DNA of 57,158 bases from Gemmatimonadota bacterium (GTDB lineage Bacteria > Gemmatimonadota > Gemmatimonadetes > Gemmatimonadales > Gemmatimonadaceae), in NCBI GenBank assembly GCA_003223455.1, contig QHVE01000017.1, forward strand, positions 1 through 57,158, in the 5' to 3' direction. Of the stretch, positions 8,190 through 16,482 are shown one piece after another (position 1 is the first letter of the stretch; every line of letters starts with the position of its first letter). The notes under the pieces were generated by a model. It ran no database searches and was not told the origin of the DNA. It saw nothing but the letters and a program-made list of their open reading frames with translations. A program made the position numbers and the translations under genes.

Positions 8190-9439
8190 GCGAGTCGTCG
8201 TCGGCATCGCTGCCTCGCGTCGAGTGGTGGACGCGGCCGCGGGTCGTCCTTCCGCTCGTCGCGGCGCTCGTCGTGTTCGTCGCGCTGATCACGCCGCAGG
8301 CGAACGGCGGCCGCACGGGCGATCAGCGTCTGTCGACGCATCTGAGCGGCGCGATGGGGGCGAAGCTGCTGTATGCGACGGCGGATCGGCTCGGCTGGCA
8401 CGTTGCGCAGCGCGACAGTCAACCGATGCCTTCGGGCGCGACCGGCACGACGATCCATGCCGTGCTCGCCCCTCCGATCGAGATCACCCCCGCGGAGGCG
8501 CACGGCTACCTCGACGCCGTGCGTGGCGGCGATGCGTTGCTCCTCGTGCTCGACGAGCGCAACGCGCTGGCTGATTCGCTCGGCGTCCGGCACGCAGGCG
8601 GCGGGCAGCTCGCGCCAGCCGCGCCGGACACCGCGGGGTGTCCGAGTGGACGATCGCTCATTCCGCCACTCTGGCCGGATGGACGCGTGCATCTCTGGTC
8701 GATTCGCTGGACGCGTCGCGCTCCCGCCGACCGGACGCGACTCGTCTCCGTGCGGCCCGATCTCGGCACCGCCGCCGCGAGCGAGGCGGCCGTGGGCTTC
8801 GCCCTTGGCCGCGGCCGCGTGGCCATCGTGTCCGATCCCGATCTACTGCGCAACGACGTGATCCGCCGCTGCGACTGGGGGGCAGACGTTCGCGTCGTCC
8901 GCGTCCTCGAGTGGCTGCGTGACGGCGGTCCGACACCGCGGACCAGGCTCGTGTTCGACGAATACCACCAGGGCTACGGCCCGCGCGCCTCGATGATCCG
9001 CACGACGCGCCGGTTCCTGATCGATCATCCGGTCGGTCGGACGATCCTCCAGATCGTGCTCGCCGCTCTCGTGCTCCTGCTCGCCGCCGCGCCCCGGGCG
9101 CTCCCCCCCGCGGACCTGCTGCGTGTGGAGCGCCGCGATCCGCTCGAGCAGATTGACGCCCTCGCTCACGCCTACGAGCAGGTGCGCGCCACGCGCACGC
9201 TCGCCGCGCGACTGCTGCGCGGCGTGCGCTCGCGGGTGGAGCGCGGGTGGTCGGCCGCGCGCGCCCGACCGGACGACGCGTTCCTCGCCGACGCCGAACA
9301 CCAGGTGCCCTCGCTCGCCGCCGACGTCGCGCTCGTGCGGCGCGCGCTCGCCGAGACGCTCCCCGAACGCAGCCTTCCCGAGCTCGGCGCCGCCTTCCAG
9401 CGGATCGAGCATTCCCTCGCCACATCGACCCACGCATGA
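8186..9439 (+). CDS. DUF4350 domain membrane protein
   Basis: The protein has 417 residues from GTG 8186, overlapping the upstream stop by 4 nt. A transmembrane helix lies near 19-38 and another near 283-305. Between them is a periplasmic-type DUF4350 domain with GAKLLYATADRLGW, GDALLLVLDE and a conserved VFDEYHQGYG segment near 255. The C-terminal part is an Arg/Ala-rich helical tail. This domain order (helix, Rossmann-like domain, helix, cytoplasmic tail) is usual for DUF4350 proteins next to MoxR. The stop overlaps the moxR start as ATGA, which indicates translational coupling. Confidence 0.75.
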   Translation: MSESSSASLPRVEWWTRPRVVLPLVAALVVFVALITPQANGGRTGDQRLSTHLSGAMGAKLLYATADRLGWHVAQRDSQPMPSGATGTTIHAVLAPPIEITPAEAHGYLDAVRGGDALLLVLDERNALADSLGVRHAGGGQLAPAAPDTAGCPSGRSLIPPLWPDGRVHLWSIRWTRRAPADRTRLVSVRPDLGTAAASEAAVGFALGRGRVAIVSDPDLLRNDVIRRCDWGADVRVVRVLEWLRDGGPTPRTRLVFDEYHQGYGPRASMIRTTRRFLIDHPVGRTILQIVLAALVLLLAAAPRALPPADLLRVERRDPLEQIDALAHAYEQVRATRTLAARLLRGVRSRVERGWSAARARPDDAFLADAEHQVPSLAADVALVRRALAETLPERSLPELGAAFQRIEHSLATSTHA

Positions 9440-10410
9440 GCTCCGCACCTACCCTCACCGTCGAACAGGGCGCCACGCTGCTCGATCGGGTCCGCCAGTC
9501 CGTGTCGCAGTACGTCGTGGGGCAGGAGGCCACGGTGCACGACGCGCTCGTCGCGTATCTCGCGCGCGGCCACGTGCTCGTCGAAGGTGTACCCGGCACC
9601 GCGAAGACGCTGCTCGTTCGCGCGCTCGCCTCGGCGCTGGGGCTGCGCTTCTCGCGCATCCAGTTCACGCCGGACCTCATGCCGTCGGACGTCACGGGGG
9701 TGAACGTGCTCCGCGATCCGACGAAGGGCTTCGAGTTCCAGCCTGGCCCGGTGTTCACCGATCTTCTGCTCGGCGACGAGATCAATCGAGCACCGGCGAA
9801 GACCCAGTCCGCGCTGCTCGAGGCGATGGCCGAGCGGCAGGTCACGGTCGATGGCGTGTCGCGCCCGCTGGGCGACGCGTTCACCGTGTTCGCGACGCAG
9901 AACCCGGTCGAGCACGAGGGTACGTACCCGCTTCCCGAGGCGCAGCTCGACCGCTTCCTCATCAAGACGGTCATGCCGTATCCGTCGCGCGAGGCCGAGC
10001 TCGAGCTGCTCGCACGCTACGAGAGCGGATTCGACGCCGAGCGACTCGTCGCGGCGGACATGACGAGCGCGCTCGCCGACGTCGACGCGATCGCGATCCG
10101 CCAGCTCGTCGACTCGGTGCGTGTCGCGCCGGAGGTGCGCGTCTACATCGCCGACATCGCGCGCTCCACGCGCGAGGAGCGCATGCTGTCGCTCGGTGCT
10201 TCGCCGCGAGCCACCGTCGCGCTCTTCCGCGCCGCACGGGCCGCCGCCGTGCTCGAGGGGCGCGACTTCGTGATCCCGGACGACGTGAAGGGCGTGACGC
10301 CGGCCGTACTTCGGCACCGCATCAACCTCGCGCCCGAGCTCGAGGTCGAGGGACGCAGTCCGGACGACGTGCTCAGCGCTCTGCTCGCGCGGGTGCGCGT
10401 TCCCGAGTGA
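9436..10410 (+). CDS. moxR: MoxR family AAA+ ATPase
   Basis: A 324-residue AAA+ ATPase of the MoxR group, thought to act as a chaperone for assembly or activation of partner complexes, often ones with von Willebrand A domains. Visible motifs are VVGQEATV, Walker A GVPGTAKT at 51-58, RIQFTPDLMPSDVTG, Walker B LLLGDEINRAPAKTQSALLEAM, sensor 1 ATQNPVEHEGTYPLPEAQLDRF and the C-terminal ATPase lid. It begins at ATG 9436 overlapping the DUF4350 stop, and is followed after 4 nt by the DUF58 gene, its usual partner. The substrate here is unknown. Confidence 0.93.
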   Translation: MSSAPTLTVEQGATLLDRVRQSVSQYVVGQEATVHDALVAYLARGHVLVEGVPGTAKTLLVRALASALGLRFSRIQFTPDLMPSDVTGVNVLRDPTKGFEFQPGPVFTDLLLGDEINRAPAKTQSALLEAMAERQVTVDGVSRPLGDAFTVFATQNPVEHEGTYPLPEAQLDRFLIKTVMPYPSREAELELLARYESGFDAERLVAADMTSALADVDAIAIRQLVDSVRVAPEVRVYIADIARSTREERMLSLGASPRATVALFRAARAAAVLEGRDFVIPDDVKGVTPAVLRHRINLAPELEVEGRSPDDVLSALLARVRVPE

Positions 10411-10414
10411 GCGC

Positions 10415-11785
10415 ATGACCCAGGTCGCGTCGCTTCGCGGCCGGATCGTTCGCGCGTGGCGCACCGTGGCCTTCGTGCCCACCCGCCGCCTCGCGCTCGG
10501 CGTCGCGCTGCTCGCGCCGCTCTGGCTGCTCTCGCGCATGCCGGGCGGAGCGTGGATCGCGCTCGGGGCGACGCTGCTGCTCGTCGTGGCGACGCTGCTC
10601 GACGTCGCCACGCTCCCGGCGCTGCGCGATCTGGAGGTCGAGCGGCTGCTCGAGCCGACGATCGGCGTGGGGGACGACGCCGAGCTGCGCTATCGGGTCA
10701 CCTCGCGCTGGGGGCGGCCGCTCCGCTTCGCGCTGCACGATGCGCTTCCCGCGGCGCATCTCTCCGGTGGCGTCGCGCGAGGCGAGCACGCTTTGCCTCC
10801 CCACGGCGTCGTGGAGCTGCCGGGGAGCGTGCGGGGCGCGGCGCGCGGGGAGGCCCCCCTTGGCGACGTCGCGCTCCGCGTCTGGTCACCCGTCGGCCTG
10901 GTCGCACGTACGCTTCGCTTCGAGCGCGACGACCGCGTGCTCGTCGCGCCGTCGCTCGCAGGGGTGCGACGCTTCCGCTGGCTCGCGGTGCATCAGCGGC
11001 TCGCCGCCGTCGGCGTGCGGTCGACGCCGAGACGTGGCGAGGGGCGCACCTTCGCCAGCCTGCGCGACTACGTCGTCGGCGACGACCCCCGCCACATCGA
11101 TTGGAAGGCGTCGGCGCGGCGCGGCCATCCGATCACGCGCGAGTACACGATCGAGCAGTCGCAGACCGTCTACCTCCTCGTGGATGCCGGGCGATCGATG
11201 ACCCAGCTCGCCGGCGCGTACTCGCGCTTCGAGTACGCGCTTTCCTCCGCGCTCGTACTGGCGGACGTCGCGAGCACCGCGGGCGACCGCGTCGGTGCGA
11301 TGGTGTTCGACGACCAGCTTCGCGCCCTCGTGCCGGCACAGCGTGGCCGCGCGGCGCTCCAGGCGCTCCGCGCCGCGATGGTGCCGCTGCAGCCGTCGCT
11401 CGTCGAGCCCGACTACTCGGCGGCATTCCGCGCGCTCGCGGCGCGCCAGCGCAAGCGTGCGCTGCTCGTGCTGCTCACCGACGTGATCGACGCCCGCGCG
11501 GCTCGCGCGCTGCTCGGACATCTGACGCGTGGCGCCTCGCGCCATCTCGCGCTCGTCGTGGCGCTGCGTAACGAGGCGCTGCTCGGTGCGGCGCGTCTTC
11601 CCGACGCGCCGAACACCAGGACGCTCTACGCGAGCGCGGCTGCCGAGGAGCTCATCGCCGAGCGCGCGACGGCGCTCCAGCGCATGCGCGACGCCGGCGT
11701 GGTCGTGCTCGACGTCGCTCCCGACGCGATGGCGGCTGCGGTGGTGAACCAGTACCTCGAGCTCAAGGCGCGCGGGGCGCTGTGA
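10415..11785 (+). CDS. DUF58 domain protein, MoxR partner
   Basis: The protein has 456 residues from ATG 10415. Two hydrophobic stretches near 25-70 anchor the N-terminus. The DUF58 signature GEGRTFASLRDYVVGDDPRHIDWKASAR is split here only for length: GEGRTFASLRDY at about 209-220, then DDPRHIDWKASAR. A vWA-like fold follows, with VYLLVDAGRSM (MIDAS-like DxGxS) and later LLVLLTDVID. It follows moxR by 4 nt, as in many bacteria. Its last 23 nt overlap the end of the facing SpoIIM remnant. Confidence 0.9.
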   Translation: MTQVASLRGRIVRAWRTVAFVPTRRLALGVALLAPLWLLSRMPGGAWIALGATLLLVVATLLDVATLPALRDLEVERLLEPTIGVGDDAELRYRVTSRWGRPLRFALHDALPAAHLSGGVARGEHALPPHGVVELPGSVRGAARGEAPLGDVALRVWSPVGLVARTLRFERDDRVLVAPSLAGVRRFRWLAVHQRLAAVGVRSTPRRGEGRTFASLRDYVVGDDPRHIDWKASARRGHPITREYTIEQSQTVYLLVDAGRSMTQLAGAYSRFEYALSSALVLADVASTAGDRVGAMVFDDQLRALVPAQRGRAALQALRAAMVPLQPSLVEPDYSAAFRALAARQRKRALLVLLTDVIDARAARALLGHLTRGASRHLALVVALRNEALLGAARLPDAPNTRTLYASAAAEELIAERATALQRMRDAGVVVLDVAPDAMAAAVVNQYLELKARGAL

Positions 11786-12753
11786 CCGGCGCGAGCGCCA
11801 GCGCGCTCGGCTCGGCGCCAATCGTCTCGGGCGAGTCGGGTGCAGCCTCGGCGGGGGCGGACCTGCCGCCGCGCAGGTAGGTCACGAGGAGCACGAGCGT
11901 CGTCCCGCTCACGGCGAGCTTTCCCTCGATCGGCCACCATGCGATCGGCGAGATGAAGCCTTCGAGCGGCCATTCTCCACGAGCGCGCGCCGCCGCGTGC
12001 GATCGCCGGGGATGAGCATCCCCGCCGCGACGAGGAACGCGGCGCCGCCCGCGACGCAGATCGCGAACAGCTCGAGCACGCCGTGCGGCGCGACGAACGC
12101 CACGAGGAGTCGGAGAATCCCCTTGCTCGCGTACAGTCCGACGACGCTGCCCATCGACACCCCGTTCATGACGAGCATGAACACGGACAGAAGTCCGGCC
12201 GTCGCCCCGCCGGCGAAGGTGGCGAAGGTGACCTGCACGTTGTTGGCGATGATCCCCGACGCCATCACCGGACGGAAGAGCTGTGGGTCGTCGATGTACC
12301 CTTCGCCGGACTTCGCGCGCCGCACGCCGTCCTCGGCGCGGCGCAGCATTCCGGCGGGGAGCAGATTCGGCGCGATGGACGGCGTGCGTGCGACGCCCAC
12401 GCCGGCAACGGTCGCACCTCGCGCGGTCCTTCGGTGAACAGGAATCGCACCGAAGCGCGCAGTGCCATCCCTCGATCGCGGTAGAGCAGATTGTGCGCGC
12501 CGGCCACGAGCCGGCCGAGCTGAAACAGCTCGTCGAGCGCACGGCCGCCCGATGCGGTGCGCAGACGCGCCAGGTCGGCCGAGAGCGCGCGGTATTCGGC
12601 GACGAACTCCCGCACACCGTCCTCGCCGAGCGAGCGCAGGCCGCGTCGCTGCGCCTGGGCGAGCCGCGATGCGAACGCGTTCCACCGCGGGCTCCCCGCG
12701 GCGATGAGCGCTTGACGCTCGCGGCCGGCGCCCGTCTCACCGCGCGAGGCCAC
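11763..12753 (-). pseudogene. SpoIIM-like integral membrane protein, broken by two frameshifting deletions
   Basis: SpoIIM homology runs through three reading frames. The first part (SPRWNAFASRLAQAQ, YRALSADLARLRT, RFLFTEGPREVR) ends near 12412. The frame then shifts to TVAGVGVARTPSIAPNLLPAG, through NNVQVTFATFAGG, APHGVLELFAICVAGG and RRRALVENG, ending near 11972. The frame shifts again to LEGFISPIAWWPIEGK and ends at the stop 11763-11765. At each break the family normally has further residues (the first membrane helix at break one, a VPLLxxAGxIEGF-type segment at break two) that are missing here, so these are deletions rather than single-base slips. GTG 12753 is a possible start, but the frame is open into RDD. 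Sequencing or assembly dropout is as likely as true gene decay. Confidence 0.75.
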
Positions 12754-13524
12754 ACCGCCGGCGCGCGCACGCCGCTCCCGTTCGTGGAGCTCGAGCAGCT
12801 TCGGTCCGGCGGCGCGGGAATCGTCCGGCAGCGCCGCGGCGAGCCGTGCCGCCAACTGCTGTGCGAGCGCGGCACGCTTCAATCCCTCGAGCGTCGACCA
12901 TCGCTCGACGAACCGGCTGAGCACGACGTACTCATCCTCGCTGAGCTGCGTGTGCAGCGTCGCGGCATGCTCCCGCGTCGCTGCCGGCGTCGCGCTCGGC
13001 GTGGCCGGCGCGGCGCGGCGCGCGTCCTCGCGCACGACGATCGTGCCGGCGACGAGATCGCCCAGCCGGCGCCCGCGCCGCGTGGCCAGCACGCTGATCA
13101 TCCCCACGAGGTAGAAGAACAGCGGCTGCATGTCGATCACGCGGATCAGATTCCGCACGGCCGATGCACCGAACGTCACGGAGTAGCCGCCCTCGCGCAC
13201 GACGCGGATGCGATGCACGCGCTTGCCCGGCGTCTGGCCGTCCATCAAACCCTCGAACAGCACGTAATAGCCCCACAGCAGGGCGAACTGGACGAGGATG
13301 AGGATCGCGATCACCCAGCTGTCGTCGAACGCCATCCGCCCGAATCCCGTCGTCGCCACCAGCGCGATCCAGAGGAGGCCGACGACGGCGAAGGCACCGA
13401 GCACGATCAACAGGTCGGTGATCGCCGCCATCGCGCGCGAGCCGATGCCGGCGATGGAGTAGGTCAGGACGACGAGCTCCGGCGTCTCGACGTCGACGGT
13501 CTGCTCGTATGAGGGTGCGGTCAC
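12265..13524 (-). CDS. RDD family membrane protein, frame continues into SpoIIM N-terminus
   Basis: From GTG 13524 the frame encodes an RDD domain (about residues 1-165) with RAMAAITDLLIVLGAF, a second helix at WVIAILILVQFALLWGYY, DGQTPGKRVHRIRVV, and RRGRRLGDLVAGTIVV. A helical region follows (LSEDEYVVLSRFVERW), which is common at the end of RDD proteins in such clusters. No stop separates this from the SpoIIM N-terminal sequence that starts near 12720. Either the two proteins are fused, or a third small lesion has removed the RDD stop. The ORF ends at 12265 only because of the first SpoIIM frameshift, so its last 50 residues are not real protein. RDD and SpoIIM are usual neighbours. Confidence 0.75.
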   Translation of the reverse strand: MTAPSYEQTVDVETPELVVLTYSIAGIGSRAMAAITDLLIVLGAFAVVGLLWIALVATTGFGRMAFDDSWVIAILILVQFALLWGYYVLFEGLMDGQTPGKRVHRIRVVREGGYSVTFGASAVRNLIRVIDMQPLFFYLVGMISVLATRRGRRLGDLVAGTIVVREDARRAAPATPSATPAATREHAATLHTQLSEDEYVVLSRFVERWSTLEGLKRAALAQQLAARLAAALPDDSRAAGPKLLELHERERRARAGGVASRGETGAGRERQALIAAGSPRWNAFASRLAQAQRRGLRSLGEDGVREFVAEYRALSADLARLRTASGGRALDELFQLGRLVAGAHNLLYRDRGMALRASVRFLFTEGPREVRPLPAWASHARRPSRRICSPPECCAAPRTACGARSPAKGTSTTHSSSVR

Positions 13525-13617
13525 GGCGCCAGGATAGGGACCTCGGCAAGCTGCCACCCGGTGCGCGCGACGACAAGCGGCCGGTTATCTTGGCCACTCG
13601 CTCATCCTGTCCTCACC

Positions 13618-14055
13618 ATGCGCGTCGTCCTCCAGCGAGTCTCCCGCGCCGAAGTACGGGTCGGCGATCGAGTCACCGGTCACATCGGTCGCGGCTTCCT
13701 GCTGCTCGTCGGCTTCACCCACGACGACGGCGAGGCTGCGCTCGTCTGGATGGCCGACAAGGTCATCGGGCTGCGCCTGTTCGCCGATGCGGAGGACAAG
13801 ATGAACCTCGCGCTGGCCGACGTGGGCGGCGCGCTGCTCGTCGTCTCCCAGTTCACGCTCTACGGCGACGCGGTGAAGGGGCGGCGCCCGAGCTTCATCG
13901 ACGCGGCGCGCCCCGAGACGGCGGTCCCGCTCTACGAGCGGTTCGTGACGCTGCTCCGCGAGCGCGTGGACCGCGTGGAGACGGGCGAGTTCGGCGCCAT
14001 GATGGACGTCGACCTCGTGAACGACGGGCCCGTGACCCTGCTTCTGGAACGATGA
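13618..14055 (+). CDS. dtd: D-aminoacyl-tRNA deacylase
   Basis: This 145-residue enzyme hydrolyses D-amino acids (and Gly mischarged on tRNA-Ala) from tRNA, protecting translation. It starts MRVVLQRVSRAEV, has the active-site motif SQFTL at 77-81, and ends with NDGPVT at 135-140, the Gly-cisPro motif that enforces chirality. The length is that of the bacterial Dtd. The stop overlaps the maf start as ATGA. Confidence 0.96.
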   Translation: MRVVLQRVSRAEVRVGDRVTGHIGRGFLLLVGFTHDDGEAALVWMADKVIGLRLFADAEDKMNLALADVGGALLVVSQFTLYGDAVKGRRPSFIDAARPETAVPLYERFVTLLRERVDRVETGEFGAMMDVDLVNDGPVTLLLER

Positions 14056-14654
14056 CCGCACTCCGCGTGATCCTCGCCTCGCAGTCGCCGCGCCGGCGCG
14101 AGCTGTTGACGCTCGTCGGCATCGCGCACGAGGTGCAGCCGGCCGACATCGACGAGTCGTACATCGCGGGCGAGCGTCCCCGAGAGCACGCCGAGCGGCT
14201 CGCGCGCGGGAAGACGGCGGTGATCGCCGCTCGCGCGCCGGACGCGGTCGTCATCGGCTCGGACACGATCGTCGTCGTCGACGGCGACGTGCTCGGAAAG
14301 CCGGCCGACGAGCTCGACGCGGTGCGCATGCTCGCGCGACTCGCCGGCCGGTCGCACACCGTCATCACCGCGGTCGCGGTGGCGTGGCGCGGCGAGACGC
14401 GGTCGGGCGTCGAGGAAGTCGGCGTCACATTTCATCCGCTGTCGCGCGCCGAGATCGACGCCTACATCGCGACGGGCGAGCCGATGGACAAGGCGGGCGC
14501 ATACGGCATCCAGGGCTATGGTGCCACGATCGTCGCACGCGTCGACGGCGACTACTTCGCCGTGATGGGCCTTCCGCTCCAGCGCCTGACGCGCGTGCTC
14601 GCCGTGCTGGGGATCCGCTACGCCTTTGGTCCGCTCGAGGCGCTCGGCGAATAG
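14052..14654 (+). CDS. maf: Maf nucleotide pyrophosphatase (YhdE type)
   Basis: The 200-residue protein hydrolyses non-canonical or excess nucleoside triphosphates, probably dTTP/UTP, to monophosphates. Motifs are ILASQSPRRRELL at 7-19, ADIDES, ARGKTAV with Lys54, GSDTIVV with Asp71, LGKPAD, and DKAGAYGIQGYGA. The start overlaps dtd by 4 nt, so the two quality-control enzymes are probably cotranslated. The last 37 nt overlap the end of the facing heptosyltransferase gene. Confidence 0.94.
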   Translation: MTALRVILASQSPRRRELLTLVGIAHEVQPADIDESYIAGERPREHAERLARGKTAVIAARAPDAVVIGSDTIVVVDGDVLGKPADELDAVRMLARLAGRSHTVITAVAVAWRGETRSGVEEVGVTFHPLSRAEIDAYIATGEPMDKAGAYGIQGYGATIVARVDGDYFAVMGLPLQRLTRVLAVLGIRYAFGPLEALGE

Positions 14655-15694
14655 AGCGCGCGCCACCGCTCGACTCGGTCCAGCACGTCGCGCACGGTGA
14701 TGCGCGACATCCGCCCGGGGCGATTCTCCATCGAGATCGGATACGCTTCCCCGGGATCGCCGTACGCGTCGATCAGCAGATCGTGGAATCTCCGGTACGG
14801 CCCGACGCGCTTCGGATTGGTGTAGCCCATGAGCGAGACGACGGGCCGGTTCAGCGCCACCGTCATGTGCAGTGGGCCCGTATCGGGCGACAGCACGAGC
14901 GCCGCGCCGTCGAGGATGCCGACGAGCTTCCGCAACCCGCTGCCCAGTGCAGAGCGCACGGGCGTGCGTGCCAGCTCCGTGATCTTCGCCTCGGCCGCGA
15001 GCTCGCGCGGCGAGCGGCCGCCGACGAGCACGGGTTGCAGCCCGAAGTCGCTCCAGAGCGCATCGCACACCTCGGCCCACCGCTCGGGAAGCCAGTCCTT
15101 CTCCGGCTTGCTCGTCGCCACGACGATCGGCGCGATCGGGCGGTCGAATCCCGACAGGAACTCCGTCTGCCACGTACGCTCGTCGGGCCACGGACCGAGC
15201 TCCCAGACCGGTGTCCCATGCGGCACGCCGAGCGCGTCGAGGAACTCGAGGTACTGGTCCTGCACGTGCTGCCCTTCTCGCGCCGGGATGCGATGCGTGG
15301 TGAACAGCCAGTTGGCGTCGCGCGCGCGGGCCCGGTCGAAGCCGAGCTTCACCGGTGAGTGGGTGAACGATGTGACGAGACCGGCCTTGAAGTAGACCTG
15401 CAGCGCCAGCACGACGTCGAATGGCCGCGTCGCCAGTGCGCGCCGCGCGGCGACGTACGCGCGCCAGCCGCGCGAGCGGTCGAACTCGACGATCTCGTCC
15501 ACGCAGCGGTGGCCGCGCACGAGCGACGCGGCGCCCGGTTGCAGCACCCACGTCACGTGCGCGTCGGGCCGGTGTGCCTTGAGCGCCGTGAGGACGGGGA
15601 GCACGTGCACGGCGTCGCCCACGGCGCTCATCATCACGATGCCGACTCGTGGACTCCGCTCGGGCAGCCGCGCGATGATGTCCGTGTCGCTCAC
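14618..15694 (-). CDS. Glycosyltransferase family 9, LPS heptosyltransferase-like
   Basis: A 358-residue GT-B enzyme of family 9. It opens with RVGIVMMSAVGDAVHVLPVLTALK, the nucleotide-sugar family start, and ends with VLSPDTGPLHMTVALNRPVVSLMG, the GT9 donor-binding motif. The likely reaction is heptose transfer from ADP-heptose to the Kdo-lipid A inner core at the cytoplasmic face. GTG 15694 overlaps the upstream stop as GTGA, making it the last gene of a five-gene operon. The acceptor (heptose I, II or other) cannot be assigned. Confidence 0.88.
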   Translation of the reverse strand: MSDTDIIARLPERSPRVGIVMMSAVGDAVHVLPVLTALKAHRPDAHVTWVLQPGAASLVRGHRCVDEIVEFDRSRGWRAYVAARRALATRPFDVVLALQVYFKAGLVTSFTHSPVKLGFDRARARDANWLFTTHRIPAREGQHVQDQYLEFLDALGVPHGTPVWELGPWPDERTWQTEFLSGFDRPIAPIVVATSKPEKDWLPERWAEVCDALWSDFGLQPVLVGGRSPRELAAEAKITELARTPVRSALGSGLRKLVGILDGAALVLSPDTGPLHMTVALNRPVVSLMGYTNPKRVGPYRRFHDLLIDAYGDPGEAYPISMENRPGRMSRITVRDVLDRVERWRALYSPSASSGPKA

Positions 15695-16482
15695 GCGTCC
15701 GTGGGGCGGCGGTACGCGACCAGCGTCGTTCCCTCGAGGCGGACGAGTGGCAGGCGCTGCGCCAACTCGTTCAGCGCGCGGTAGACGCCCGACGCGTGGC
15801 GCGGGCCGGCGTAGTCGTGCCAGAGCACCACTCCACCCGGCGCCACGAGCTCGAGCGCCTTCGCGCTGTCGCTCACGACGTACGAGTAGGCGTGCGAGCC
15901 GTCCACGAACACGAGATCGCAGCGTCCCGCCCATGGCGAGACGTCGAGCGCCTTGCTGTCGGCGAACAGTTGCTCGACCTTGGCCGCGGCGGGCGAGCCG
16001 GTGTAGAGGAACTCCGTGTGCGACGATTCCTTGAGCGCGAACTCCACGTCCACCGGATCGTCCGTCGCTTCCTGCCGGTAGTCGGCCAGATGATCGGGCG
16101 CCAGCGTCACGGTGATCACACGCGAATCCGGCGGCGAATTCCGCGCCCAGAGATAAGCCGTCTTCCCCGTGCACGTGCCGAACTCGAACATCGTGCGCGC
16201 ACGCTTCGCCAGCACGGCGAGGATCCAGGCCTCCGCGTCGGACGTTCCACCGTCCACCACGTACGGCCCGCGACCGATGAAGGCGACTTCCGCCTCGCGC
16301 GTCGGGCCGAACGGACCGGGGCGCAGCGCGGGATCAACCGCCTCGGGTGGCACGCGGCGGATCGGCCATTCGCCGAACAGGTTGCGCTGCTTGCGCACGG
16401 CGCGTTGGCGAAGCTGACCGATGGCCAGCACGAGCGCCACGAGGAGCGAGAGCAGGGCGACGACGGCGAGCGTACCGGTCAT
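15691..16482 (-). CDS. Membrane-anchored class I SAM-dependent methyltransferase
   Basis: The 263-residue protein starts with an N-terminal helix (LAVVALLSLLVALVLAIGQL, residues 5-24) and then a methyltransferase fold. SAM motif I is MFEFGTCTGKTAYLWA, followed by VITVTLAPDH, and the carboxylate motif CDLVFVDGSHAYSYV, then VAPGGVVLWHDY. The FVDGxHxY pattern is typical of methyltransferases acting on sugars or cell-surface glycans. Both ends overlap neighbours by 4 nt. O-methylation of an LPS sugar is inferred from operon context only. Confidence 0.82.
   Translation of the reverse strand: MTGTLAVVALLSLLVALVLAIGQLRQRAVRKQRNLFGEWPIRRVPPEAVDPALRPGPFGPTREAEVAFIGRGPYVVDGGTSDAEAWILAVLAKRARTMFEFGTCTGKTAYLWARNSPPDSRVITVTLAPDHLADYRQEATDDPVDVEFALKESSHTEFLYTGSPAAAKVEQLFADSKALDVSPWAGRCDLVFVDGSHAYSYVVSDSAKALELVAPGGVVLWHDYAGPRHASGVYRALNELAQRLPLVRLEGTTLVAYRRPTDA

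Noticed and set aside
9172-10611. 479-codon antisense ORF opposite moxR
   Set aside because: The plus strand encodes an intact MoxR with all AAA+ motifs; the antisense product has no recognisable fold.
11763-12753. Programmed ribosomal frameshifting in SpoIIM
   Set aside because: Conserved residues are missing at both breaks, not just shifted, and no slippery site is seen.
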